A stretch of 64,000 bases of DNA, taken from Verrucomicrobiaceae bacterium UBA1938. GTDB lineage: Bacteria; Verrucomicrobiota; Verrucomicrobiia; Verrucomicrobiales; Verrucomicrobiaceae. The DNA lies in the NCBI GenBank assembly GCA_002336895.1, contig DDFC01000010.1, positions 521,829-585,828 of the forward strand, in the 5' to 3' direction. The position numbers were made by a program, and so were the translations under genes. Of the stretch, positions 8,639 through 20,386 are shown piece after piece. Below the pieces are notes generated by a model that did no database searches, was not told the DNA's origin, and was given only the letters and a program-made list of their open reading frames with translations. How positions within the stretch are numbered: the first letter of the stretch is position 1; each line of letters opens with the position of its first letter.

Positions 8639-10399
8639 TCAAGGTGTGCGTGGAATCACTTTGTACTGAAAGGGGCCGCCGGGTTTTGCCTGATAAAACT
8701 CAAGCGTCAAAGTCTCGTAGGGAGCTTCAATGTCATAATCCCTGCCATACCCTTTCTCCAGCATCTCCTTGAAAAAGGAGTCGCCTACCTGGATCTCATC
8801 ACCTTTGGGAGAAATCACTGGAATATCCTTCGGGATATAGCGTCTGATTTTGTCCATGGGGATCCTTGGGTCCGGCTTCAGCAGTGTACCTTGATCGAGG
8901 TTCCAGTCGTACCGGTCGTGAAGCCGGACGTTGAAAGTTCCCCTGAACCTGACACCGCCGTTTTTGTCCACGATGCCCCTGACGCCGCTGGATGTGGCAG
9001 TCATGGGCGCTCCGCCAAAGGCATAAAAGTAGCCTTCATTCCCCGGCTTGGCGTGACCAGTTATTTTCATCGTAGGATCAGGGTGCGAACCATCAACAGG
9101 GACGTCCCAATAGGTGTCAGGCACGGCCACGCCGCCCGGTTTGGCTGCATCAGGATGGGCACGCACCCAGTCAAAGATGGTTTTCTTGCCGAGCTTCCCG
9201 TCCGGGAGTGAACCAAAGCGGTACAGCACTTTGTTGAATGCTTCTTTAACGACCGGCCACTGCATCAAGTCTTTCAATGGATGCTTTACCGGCTCCTCTT
9301 TGCTATCAACCGGCGGGCGGTTCTTGGCATTGAACCAATGCTGCAGGTGCTGGATGTAGAGTGGCAGCTTCTCTCCTTCGGGAGCTCTGAGTGAGAGAAT
9401 CAACTGACGAAGCCTCAGTTTTTCCTCAAGCGGTGTTCTGTGGTCATAATAATCTTTGATGAACAATGGATTTTTGGATTTCTGTAAATAGCCCCTCAGG
9501 TCCTCATATGGCGTCTCCACATTTTGAGCGGGTGGCTGGGGTGGTGTCTTATCAGGACTTGCGGCAGGTGTTTGCGGGGAGGCCTGCTGGGGCTTCTCCT
9601 GGCTGCTGGAAGGAGGGACTGGATTGCCTGCTGGCCGTGGGCTTTCACCCTGCGGCAAAGCCGCCCCCTGAGCAGCCTGCAGTGGTGGCGAGCCATAAAC
9701 GTCAGCCACATTCTGCATGAAACTGCGGGCATGCTTTCTGGCTTCCTCGGGGCCGCCGTTGTAGCGGTGCACGAGGTCATCGGCCTCCGGCCTGCCGTTG
9801 AGGACGGAATGGGAATCAGTGGCGGCATCATCATCGTGGTGCAGAGAATTTAGATCCTCGGGGGTGATGGGCAGCATATACCAAGGGCTGGTATCATCGG
9901 ACGCTGAGGACGATATGCCGGGGCTGTGGCTGGAATCGGCACCGGCAGCGTGAGTGGCGCTCCACGCGGGGCGGGGTGGCTCTCCGGTGCCGAACTGCGG
10001 GCTGCGTGGGGCATGGGGGGCAGGGTAGTCCTGCTGGCGGGCCTCATCACGCGGGCGGAGGTTGCCGTCCTCATCCATGTAGTGCGGGGAGTCGCCGTTG
10101 TTGTATTGCTGGCGCACGGCATCAAAGACGCCGCTGGCCTTGGCGGCGGTTACGCCGTTCTGGTGAGGTGTGGCCTCCTCCGTGTGCTGGAGCTGGCGGC
10201 CGCTGGCCTGTGCGCTGAGTTGGGAGAGCGCCCGGTAGGGAGCCTCTGCCTCCCGCCTTTCCGGCAGATGGCTGCTGGCCCGCACCCCGCCACTGCGCGG
10301 CATCGCCTCCGGGTTTTCATCATGATCATCGTCAGCCTCCAGATCAGGACGGCGGACTCGGGTGGCAGGCAGATGGGAGGATGAGAATAGAAAAGCCAT
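8639..10399 (-). CDS. Polymorphic effector with a colicin-M-reminiscent DxYD domain (copy B)
   Basis: 586 residues. Head 1-46; linker about 47-295, of which residues 47-205 nearly match the linker of the lysozyme-like effector 13950-15674 (for example VTAAKASGVFDAVRQQYNNG and DDTSPWYMLPITPEDLNS). The folded domain, about 296-586, is homologous to copy A: NPLFIKDYYDHRTPLEEKL, YFYAFGGAPMTATSSGVRG, DRYDWNLDQGT at 495-505, and VGDSFFKEMLEKGYG. As in copy A, the HR pair expected after DxYD in colicin M is missing. It thus combines a linker related to one effector with a toxin domain related to another. It lacks a Sec signal and is followed by 7954-8586. Confidence 0.85.
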   Translation of the reverse strand: MAFLFSSSHLPATRVRRPDLEADDDHDENPEAMPRSGGVRASSHLPERREAEAPYRALSQLSAQASGRQLQHTEEATPHQNGVTAAKASGVFDAVRQQYNNGDSPHYMDEDGNLRPRDEARQQDYPAPHAPRSPQFGTGEPPRPAWSATHAAGADSSHSPGISSSASDDTSPWYMLPITPEDLNSLHHDDDAATDSHSVLNGRPEADDLVHRYNGGPEEARKHARSFMQNVADVYGSPPLQAAQGAALPQGESPRPAGNPVPPSSSQEKPQQASPQTPAASPDKTPPQPPAQNVETPYEDLRGYLQKSKNPLFIKDYYDHRTPLEEKLRLRQLILSLRAPEGEKLPLYIQHLQHWFNAKNRPPVDSKEEPVKHPLKDLMQWPVVKEAFNKVLYRFGSLPDGKLGKKTIFDWVRAHPDAAKPGGVAVPDTYWDVPVDGSHPDPTMKITGHAKPGNEGYFYAFGGAPMTATSSGVRGIVDKNGGVRFRGTFNVRLHDRYDWNLDQGTLLKPDPRIPMDKIRRYIPKDIPVISPKGDEIQVGDSFFKEMLEKGYGRDYDIEAPYETLTLEFYQAKPGGPFQYKVIPRTP

Positions 10400-10525
10400 G
10401 CACAAGCTCTTGGGTCCGTTCTGCTAGACGCATGTGTTTTGTGTGCTGGTTTGTGGTTGGTATCAAGAATCCCTGTGCGCCAAGTCCTGCTCGGGGGTTG
10501 ATTTCCAGCATGAGCCACACGGTCC

Positions 10526-12979
10526 TCAAGCCTTCGCCTCCGGCTTTGTCAGGGCATCCATCAGTTCATTTGACTTTCGTGTGTCAGGGTGGCTCCTGCC
10601 CAGCAGCTTCAGGCGGCCCTCATGGGCGCGCCGGGCATATTTCAGGGCTTCCGGCTTCTTCTTCTGCATGGCCAGGCACACGGCCAGGTGGTGGCAGGTT
10701 TCCAGCGTCTCCGCACTCTCCGCGCCGAAGGCATGCTCGCAGATGCCCAGCGTCTGGCGCAGTTCCTTTTCGGCTTCCGCAGCCTTGTGCTGCTGAGTCA
10801 GCAGGTCTGCCAGTGTGCGGCGCGACTTTACGGTTTCCCTGGCTTCCGGTCCGTGGGCGCGGGTCTCTGCGGCCAGGAGGCTGCGGCTCTCCTTCTCTGC
10901 CTCGGCGTATTGCTCCTGCGTGATCAGCGTTGCGATGATGGCCTCCTGCAGTTCCAGCACCCGGCTGTGGTCCTGGCCATAGGTCTGGATCAAGGCGGGC
11001 ATGTGCCGGCGCAGCTGCGCGGTTACCTCCGCGCCCCGGTCCTCCGTCTGGCGCCATGCCAGCAGCAGCGCTATCTGGGCCTGGGTGTGCATATCCTCAG
11101 CACCGAGCACACGGAGAGAGATGTCCAGCACCTCGCCGAGCTCCTTGCATGCCTCTTCAGGCTTCTCCTCTTCGTTCAGGACACGAGCCAGAAGCATGCG
11201 CTTGCGCAATGTGTCCTCTGATTCCGCGCCAAACACCCTGGTATAAAGTGGCAGCACCTGGCGGTATTCCTTTTCAGCCTCCTCATCGCTGTCCATTTCA
11301 GCCAGCAGACCAGCCTGCGTGCAGCGGGACTCCAGGGTTTCTTTGGCCTCGGGCCCGAGCAGGCGTGTCTGCGTGGCGATGAGGCTGCGGCACTCCTTCT
11401 CCGCCTCCGCGTGTTTCTTCTGCTCCATCAGTGCGTCGAGCAGCGTGGTCTGCAGCTTCAGCACCTCGCTTTTGTCCTGGCCATAAGTCTGGATGAAGAC
11501 GGGCAGGTGCTGGCGCAGCAGCGCCTCCACATCCGCATCCTGGCCCATGCTCTGGAGGATCTCCATGTTCATCACCACATCCGGCAGCGGGGAATCATCT
11601 GCGGGGCCGTGCGCGCGTGAGGCCAGGGCCAGCACCTGATCAAACTCCTTTCCTGCCTCCTCCTCTTTCTTCTGCTGCAGCAGCAGGAAGGCGAGAGACG
11701 TGCGCACACGCAGGGCGGAGGCGGACTCCGCACCATGCACCTTGTCAAAGAGGGGCTGCAGCGCGCGGTATTCGGCCTCGGCTTCTGCAAATTTTTTCTC
11801 GTCCCTCAGGATGCCAGCCAGAGAGCTGCGCTGGTGCAGAGCAGACTCGCTCTCAGGACCGAGCCGCTTGCTGTAAAAGGCGATCACGCTGCGGCACACT
11901 TTTTCCGCCAGTTCATGTTGGTCATTTCTTCCCAGGTTTCTGATGAAGTCTCCCAGCCCGTAAAGAGAAAACGTGTGCAATTCCTCCGGTTTGATCACAC
12001 GCTCGCAAAGCGCCAGCACCTGCTGGTATTCCGCCTCGGCCTGCGTCCATTTCTTCTGCTGGCTCAGGGCATGGGCCAGACGGCTGCGGGTGCCCAAAGT
12101 GTCCTTGTGCTCCGCGCCGAGCACCTTGACCTGCAGCGGCAGCAGGCTGCGGCATTGCTCCTCCGCCTCCGCGTTCTTATTCTGGGCGAGCAGGGCTTTG
12201 AGGAGAAGGTTCTGGCAATGCAGTGTCTCCTTGTTTTCGGCTCCGAAGATCTTGATCTGCAGAGGGAGCACGCTGCGGCATTGCTCCTCCACCTCCGCAT
12301 GCTTGTTCTGGGCAGACAGGGCTATGATGAAATAGGTCTGGCTGTGCAGCGTCTCAGAGCCCTCGGCCCCGAGCACTTTCGTCTGCAGCGGGTGCAGGCG
12401 GCGGTATAGCGCCTCCACTTCGGCGTTTTTGTTCTGGGTACCCAGCACGCGGATGAGATGGTACTGGCAGCGCAGTGTCTCCCTGTCCTCGGCCCCGAGA
12501 GTGCGCTCGTAAATGACCAGCCTCTCGCGGAGGTCCGCCTCGGCCTCCGCCTGTTTTCCCTGCCAGTACCAGCCCTCAGCCAGACGTCGGCGCGTCATCA
12601 GAGTGACTGGATCCTCAGCTCCGAGCACCCGTGTCGCAGTGGCCACGAGGCTGCGGAAGTCCTCTTCAGTCGCAGTCCCCGTAGTGAAGCTGCCTTTGGC
12701 CGCGAGCACGGCGGACTGGGCGCGCAGTGTATCCCTGGCCTCCGCGCCCAGTGCCTGCGTGCGCGCTGCCACCAGCGCCTGCGCAGCCTTCTCTGCCTCG
12801 GCGTAGCGGGCCTCCGCGTACAGCGCCTCCGCAGCCGCGAGGGCCTTCTCACCAGCCTCTGCCGCAGGGCTGTTCTGACCTGCCTTCTTCTCGCCGCCCT
12901 CCACCGCATGTGCGGGCTCCGTGCTCATGGCGGAAAAGAGCAGGGCGAAGGAGAACGCGGAGGATAGAAACGGCTTCAT
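10526..12979 (-). CDS. Exported tetratricopeptide-repeat protein (kinesin-light-chain type TPRs)
   Basis: 817 residues from MKPFLSSAFSFALLFSAMS, a Sec signal with cleavage near AHAVE; the longer ORF start (13030) would bury this signal. From about residue 40 to the end it consists of 42-residue TPR units with the pattern VLGAEHKDTLGTRSRLAHAL...AEAEYQQVL, many with Arg/Glu-rich linkers (LGAEDRETL, HGPEARETVKSRRTL). Such proteins are scaffolds and carry no enzymatic motif. A shorter paralogue is at 24043-25068. It lies between two toxin modules on the same strand but is not tightly coupled to either (over 100 bp on both sides). Confidence 0.88.
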   Translation of the reverse strand: MKPFLSSAFSFALLFSAMSTEPAHAVEGGEKKAGQNSPAAEAGEKALAAAEALYAEARYAEAEKAAQALVAARTQALGAEARDTLRAQSAVLAAKGSFTTGTATEEDFRSLVATATRVLGAEDPVTLMTRRRLAEGWYWQGKQAEAEADLRERLVIYERTLGAEDRETLRCQYHLIRVLGTQNKNAEVEALYRRLHPLQTKVLGAEGSETLHSQTYFIIALSAQNKHAEVEEQCRSVLPLQIKIFGAENKETLHCQNLLLKALLAQNKNAEAEEQCRSLLPLQVKVLGAEHKDTLGTRSRLAHALSQQKKWTQAEAEYQQVLALCERVIKPEELHTFSLYGLGDFIRNLGRNDQHELAEKVCRSVIAFYSKRLGPESESALHQRSSLAGILRDEKKFAEAEAEYRALQPLFDKVHGAESASALRVRTSLAFLLLQQKKEEEAGKEFDQVLALASRAHGPADDSPLPDVVMNMEILQSMGQDADVEALLRQHLPVFIQTYGQDKSEVLKLQTTLLDALMEQKKHAEAEKECRSLIATQTRLLGPEAKETLESRCTQAGLLAEMDSDEEAEKEYRQVLPLYTRVFGAESEDTLRKRMLLARVLNEEEKPEEACKELGEVLDISLRVLGAEDMHTQAQIALLLAWRQTEDRGAEVTAQLRRHMPALIQTYGQDHSRVLELQEAIIATLITQEQYAEAEKESRSLLAAETRAHGPEARETVKSRRTLADLLTQQHKAAEAEKELRQTLGICEHAFGAESAETLETCHHLAVCLAMQKKKPEALKYARRAHEGRLKLLGRSHPDTRKSNELMDALTKPEAKA

Positions 12980-13144
12980 GGTGGGCACGGGGTCGCGGGC
13001 CATGATCAACCGCTGAGATCGGCACGTCACGAGGTTTATGACCTAAAACAAACGCTGGGTGGCTTTGTAATCCTTTGAGTCAGGCTGGGCATGGAATGCT
13101 ATTCACAGGGCATTTTTCATCCCTCTTTCTGCCGCCGAAACCCG

Positions 13145-13307
13145 CCACCTTGGTTTTCGGGTTGATGCCCGCCAGTCCGTCGTGTGCCGCCAGTTCATCC
13201 CAGCTCAGAAAGGGAGATGTATTTTGCGCCTTGCCAGCGACTGGCAGGGACATTTATGCAAGGAGGATGAAGACGATGATGCAGGAACGGCGGAGGCTGG
13301 AATTCAT
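13145..13307 (-). pseudogene. Remnant of a third exported partner (immunity) gene
   Basis: Starting at the ATG at 13307 the minus strand reads MNSSLRRSCIIVFILLA, then a TAA, then in the same frame MSLPVAGKAQN and SWDELAAHDGLAGINPKTK. This matches the start of 7954-8586 (MNSGLRFDA...SWEELAAHAGLTG) and the SWDELAAHAGL block of 5229-5729. Homology stops near 13145. An in-frame stop in the signal peptide plus loss of the C-terminal two thirds makes it a pseudogene. It follows the effector remnant 13320-13467 in the usual effector-then-partner order. Confidence 0.7.
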
Positions 13308-13319
13308 GGAACAAAGCCA

Positions 13320-13467
13320 GGGTAAAACTCCCCGACCCTCAAACTGCATGTTTTCCGTTGATGGTGCTGGAATCAAGCGATGCGTGGGCGGCTGCCCTGG
13401 CTTGGGTTGAATAAATTCGCACCTGAAGAGAGGGCTCTTTGACTGAACATCGAAGCTGCTGCCATGC
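13320..13467 (-). pseudogene. C-terminal remnant of a third DxYD-type effector
   Basis: One minus-strand frame gives RHGSSFDVQSKSPLFRCEF, then PTHRLIPAP and FEGRGVLP. Copy A (5740-7164) ends GHGRSFDIQSRSPSYKYEF, PTYRVIPAE and FEGQGVLP, so about 48 residues align. The stop is lost and everything before about 13467 is missing, including the DxYD motif. With 13145-13307 this shows that a further toxin/partner pair was present and mostly deleted between the lipoprotein gene and the TPR gene. Confidence 0.7.
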
Positions 13468-13523
13468 CTGGTTGAACGGGGACGATCTGCAAAACACTTT
13501 AGCCAGTGAATACCTGTTCCGGT

Positions 13524-13925
13524 TCAGTGATCTTCGACTCTTGGATGAAGTGTCACAATATCATCCTGGTTGCCAAACACGCCATCCCGGCCCGCCGAAC
13601 GAATCTCAAGCTTGGTGTTTTTGAGGCGGCTGATTTGCAGAGGCGTCCCCCATTCATCAATGATCAGCCCGTCTTTATGCGGGTACCACTCCAACATCAC
13701 ATAACGAATGCCCAGCCGGTTGTTGCCATCCAGCCTGGACGTGAACTCTTTTTGGGAATTGAATTCAAAAGGCTCGTTATTGTCACGGAGATACTCCTCG
13801 TAATCGGAGCGCAGGAGTATTTCATATGCCGTGGTGCTCATTCTTTTTGGTTTTTTGGGGGGCGAACAAGCAACCATGAACAGCAGGATGGCAGCAGCGA
13901 CGATGCGATGGATGGTCTGTGTCAT
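13524..13925 (-). CDS. Lipoprotein with a GspG-like C-terminal segment, candidate immunity to the lysozyme-like effector
   Basis: 133 residues. A lipoprotein signal (IVAAAILLFMVAC, lipobox with Cys about residue 20) is followed by SPPKKPK and a small domain. DEWGTPLQISRLKN...IRSAGRDGVFGNQDDI resembles the C-terminal calcium-loop region of type II secretion pseudopilin GspG (DxWGxPxxY...SxGxDGxxGTxDDI), but the pilin N-terminal helix is absent. It starts 24 bp after effector 13950-15674. A periplasm-facing lipoprotein next to a peptidoglycan-cleaving toxin candidate fits an immunity role (inference). Confidence 0.82.
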   Translation of the reverse strand: MTQTIHRIVAAAILLFMVACSPPKKPKRMSTTAYEILLRSDYEEYLRDNNEPFEFNSQKEFTSRLDGNNRLGIRYVMLEWYPHKDGLIIDEWGTPLQISRLKNTKLEIRSAGRDGVFGNQDDIVTLHPRVEDH

Positions 13926-13949
13926 GGCGTGAGCAGAGTCTGAATGTGG

Positions 13950-15674
13950 CTAATGACGGGGTATGAGGTCGTCTTGATTTTCTTGCTGAAACCGAATGTT
14001 GTCACCATGCGCATAGGCGCGGGGAGACAGTTCTGAAATGTTTCTCACATTGACAATGTCTTCTCCATTGTTCCACATCATTGCGAGTGCTCTAGCCAGA
14101 TTTTCACTGATACGGAGATTGAAAATGGCCTCTTTGTCCCCGCTTGCAAGAATGTTCAGGTCTTTGTGGATCGGATCGATGGGGGAAGATAAGCCGCTTA
14201 CGGCCCGAAAATCCTGCGAGTAATTTAAATAGGCTCCGGATTTGTAATCGTCCACCAAGCGCTGCAAATAAATCTTTAACAACTTGGCGCCGGCATCAAA
14301 GCTTGTGGCCGGATTGTCCAGATAACTGTGCATGATCTGAGATCCGTGGCGGTTCGGATAGGGGTTGTCTTGATAGTAGTTCAGACGCTGATCCGGAGTC
14401 AATCCAGTGGATGGCTCTGATTGCCCGTATCGGGTGTCAGGGTCATGCAATGCAGTCCATCTGTCAGCCTGGGTGGCTCCATAAAATTCGTTGTCGATCG
14501 GAATCAGTTTGTACCTCAGCGCAGTCTGGTATGCTATCTGCAGGGGGCCCGCTGACTTTGTGGTAAAAGTGTTCCTGTCAGCGAATGCATGCAGGGCATC
14601 CCAGTTTGGCGCGGCCATTTCATTGGCTGACAGGGCTGCCAGCAAGCGGGCCGGGACACCGTTTTTCTTGGCTGCATCTGCTGCTAATTGCCCGTAGGTG
14701 TCGCGGAATGCCTTGTTCCACTCATCAATTTCCTTCTGAGGGGCGTTGATATTTTCAAAGCTTGGATGATCTCCGATTCGAACTGTTGTGGTAGGAATGG
14801 CCTTTTTCGCACTTTCCGCTTCTTGCTTTGAGGCTGAGGTTGTCGCTTTCTGTGGAGTGGCGGGCTGTTGGGAGTCATCGTGGGAAGGAGGCAGGGGCGG
14901 GCTTTGACCTTGCTTCTGATTCGCGTATTGCACTGAAGTGTCTGGCCGAGACACGTAAGGTGATGGCGCAGCCCCCTTTCGAGTAGCAGTGACAGGCTGG
15001 GAGTGGTTTTTGGCCTGCTCAGGGCTGCCCTTGAAGCGGTACACGAGATCTTGAAGCCCGACCTTGGGCGTGGATGCGCCTGGGGTGCGGTGCACGAGGT
15101 CATGGACCTGCGGCCTGCCGTTGAGGACGGAACTGGAATCAGTGGCTTCATCATCATCGTGGTGCAGAGAATTTAGATCCTCGGGGGTGATGGGCGGCAT
15201 ATACCAAGGACTGGTATCATCGGACGCTGAGGACGATATGCCGGGGCTGTGGCTGGGCGCTCCGGCACCGAACTGCGGGCTGCGTGGGTCATGGCGGGCA
15301 GGGGAGTCCTGCTGGCGGGCCTCATCACGCGGGCGGAGGTTGCCATTCTCATCCATGTAGTGTGAGGAATCGCCGTTATTAAATTGCTGGCGCACGGCAT
15401 CAAAGACGCCGCTGGCCTTGGCGGCGGTCACGCCGTCCTGGTGTGGTGTGGCCTCCTCCGTGTGCTGGAGCTGGCGGCCGCTGTCCTGTGCGCTGATTTG
15501 GGAGAGCGCCCGGTAGGGGGCCTCTGGCTCCCGCCTTTCCGGCAGATGGCTGCTGGCCCGCACCCCGCCGCTGCGCGGCATCGCCTCCGGGGTTTCATCA
15601 TGATCATCGTCCTCCAGTGCAGTGCGGCGGACTCGGGTGGCAGGCAGGTGCGAGGATGAGAATAGAAAAGCCAT
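13950..15674 (-). CDS. Polymorphic effector with a lysozyme/lytic-transglycosylase-like C-terminal domain
   Basis: 574 residues. Head 1-45; linker about 46-290, nearly identical to copy B over residues 46-190, with tandem DLVHR/DLVYR motifs at about 192-215. The folded domain is about 315-574. VPARLLAALSANEMA (Glu352) followed by KSAGPLQIAYQTAL (374-386) matches the catalytic-Glu and SxGxxQI signature of SLT/GEWL-fold muramidases. The rest, with Tyr/Asn-rich helices, is longer than a minimal SLT domain. No Sec signal. The gene is followed by the lipoprotein 13524-13925. Most likely a peptidoglycan-degrading antibacterial toxin. The reported ORF is open further upstream, but the conserved leader and ATG fix the start. 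Confidence 0.85.
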   Translation of the reverse strand: MAFLFSSSHLPATRVRRTALEDDDHDETPEAMPRSGGVRASSHLPERREPEAPYRALSQISAQDSGRQLQHTEEATPHQDGVTAAKASGVFDAVRQQFNNGDSSHYMDENGNLRPRDEARQQDSPARHDPRSPQFGAGAPSHSPGISSSASDDTSPWYMPPITPEDLNSLHHDDDEATDSSSVLNGRPQVHDLVHRTPGASTPKVGLQDLVYRFKGSPEQAKNHSQPVTATRKGAAPSPYVSRPDTSVQYANQKQGQSPPLPPSHDDSQQPATPQKATTSASKQEAESAKKAIPTTTVRIGDHPSFENINAPQKEIDEWNKAFRDTYGQLAADAAKKNGVPARLLAALSANEMAAPNWDALHAFADRNTFTTKSAGPLQIAYQTALRYKLIPIDNEFYGATQADRWTALHDPDTRYGQSEPSTGLTPDQRLNYYQDNPYPNRHGSQIMHSYLDNPATSFDAGAKLLKIYLQRLVDDYKSGAYLNYSQDFRAVSGLSSPIDPIHKDLNILASGDKEAIFNLRISENLARALAMMWNNGEDIVNVRNISELSPRAYAHGDNIRFQQENQDDLIPRH

Positions 15675-15871
15675 GCACAAGCTCTTGGGTCCGATCTGCG
15701 GAGTGCAAGGCGTTTGTGGGAAGCGCCCCCCCCCACAAAAAAAACACACCCCCCGCATCCCCCCCAACTGTGGAGGGTGAAGGAATGTGGTGCTGGGCGA
15801 TGTTTAAGCAAAGTTCACGGTCTTGCGCCCGTCCCAGCCTCGTTTCACACTTCCGCCCTTATCCCTCACTC
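15675..15871. other. Divergent intergenic region between effector and H-NOX genes
   Basis: It contains the effector leader (15675-15716, minus) and then homopolymer runs: nine C at 15726-15734, eight A at 15737-15744 and further C runs to 15768. No convincing promoter hexamers are seen for the plus-strand operon. Confidence 0.4.
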
Positions 15872-16425
15872 ATGTACGGACTCGTCAACAAAGCCATCGA
15901 AGAACTCGTCACCACGGGCTACGGGGAGGAGAAGTGGGAGGCTATCAAGACCAAGGCGGGGGTGGATGTGGAGGTCTTTATCAGCAATCAGGGCTACTCA
16001 GACGAGATCACCTACAAGCTCGTGGGCGCCGCCTCAGAGGTGCTGGGCCTCACGGTGCGGGAGGTGCTCATCGCCTTCGGAGAGCACTGGGTGCTGAAGA
16101 CCGCGCTGCATGGCTACGGCGCCTTGATGCGCTCCGGCGGCGGCTCGCTGAAGGAGTTTCTCATCAATCTGCCGAATTTTCACACGCGCGTGCAGATGAT
16201 CTACCCGCAGCTGCAGCCGCCGCGCTTTGAGTGCCTGGACGTCACAGACACCTCCATGAGCCTGCACTACCACACCCGCCGCCCGGGCCTCACCGACTTT
16301 GTCGTCGGCTTGGTGCAGGGGCTGGGAAAGCTCTACCACAGCCCCGCTGCGGCGGAGGTGGTGGCGCTGAAGACCGAGGGGGCTGACCACGACATCTTTC
16401 ATGTGACCTGGACCCTCCCCGCCGC

Positions 16426-16429
<4 letters not shown>
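15872..16429 (+). CDS. H-NOX haem-based gas (nitric oxide) sensor
   Basis: 185 residues, the usual length of a stand-alone bacterial H-NOX. It begins MYGLVNKAIEELV, typical of the family. His104 in LPNFHTRV fits the proximal haem ligand, and Y133-H-T-R-R137 fits the YxSxR haem-propionate motif with Thr for Ser. H-NOX proteins bind NO (some also O2) on ferrous haem and regulate a partner kinase or cyclase. The stop overlaps the next start as ATGA at 16426-16429, so it is coupled to the hybrid kinase, which itself begins with an HNOBA-like domain. Cytoplasmic. The start at 15872 was chosen by family alignment; the ORF is open further upstream. Confidence 0.95.
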
Positions 16430-19854
<3,425 letters not shown>

Positions 19855-19895
19855 CGCAGCCGGAGCGAAGCTGAGGCATGGCGTCTCCGAGGTAG

Positions 19896-19917
19896 GGCTG
19901 GTTGTCCCCAACCAGCC
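19896..19917. repeat. REP-like hairpin, copy 1
   Basis: Perfect 9-bp arms GGCTGGTTG / CAACCAGCC with a 4-nt loop TCCC, preceded by GAGGTAG and followed by GCGAGAGGCC. Confidence 0.8.
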
Positions 19918-20148
19918 GCGAGAGGCCGAGTGGTATCGCATGGTATAGCCGCCCCCACCGAAGCCCATCGCCCCGGTGCGCGGACCTCCGAGTCCGCAGC
20001 ACCCCGCCACACCCAGCACTCTTAGTAACCCCATAGCCTCTCCACACCCGGCGCACGTAGGGCCGGTAGCCCCCAACCAGCCGCGAGAGACCGTGTGGTA
20101 TCGTATGGTATGGCCGTGTCGAGGAAGCCCACCACCCAGCGAACGACG

Positions 20149-20168
20149 GCGCTTGGAGGACCAAGCGC
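20149..20168. repeat. Second-type hairpin, copy 1
   Basis: Perfect 8-bp arms GCGCTTGG / CCAAGCGC with loop AGGA; the same unit recurs at 21036-21055, both times after CCCACCACCCAGCGAACGAC. Confidence 0.8.
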
Positions 20169-20198
20169 CCTACCTCACGCCGGGCCATTCCGAGGTAG

Positions 20199-20220
20199 GG
20201 CTGGTTGTCCCCAACCAGCC
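20199..20220. repeat. REP-like hairpin, copy 3
   Basis: Identical arms and loop to 19896-19917; copy 2 at 20061-20082 has several mismatches. Confidence 0.8.
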
Positions 20221-20386
20221 GCGAGAGGCCGAGTGGTATGGAATGGTGTAGCTGCCCCCGCCACACCCAGCGCCCCCCCCCGCATGCACCCCACAACTGC
20301 GGATGATGCGTCCCCGCCGCCGCTGGTCCAGAATGCACTCACCGCCACACGGCCGTATCATTCCACCCCTCACACACACCACCCTT

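Larger units (their letters stand above)
19855..20386. repeat. Gene-free stretch with extragenic palindromic repeats
   Basis: No coding sequence is supported. It carries three copies of a hairpin whose arms are GGCTGGTTG and CAACCAGCC (19896-19917, degenerate 20061-20082, 20199-20220), each followed by CGCGAGAGRCC and a TGGTATSG tract, and a second hairpin GCGCTTGG-AGGA-CCAAGCGC at 20149-20168. The first hairpin follows the kinase stop by 41 bp and might also act as a transcription or mRNA-stability signal. The remainder is C-rich without recognisable content. Confidence 0.75.

Noticed and set aside
15726..15744. Phase-variable promoter by C9/A8 runs
   Set aside because: Homopolymers alone are not enough; no promoter elements can be placed around them.
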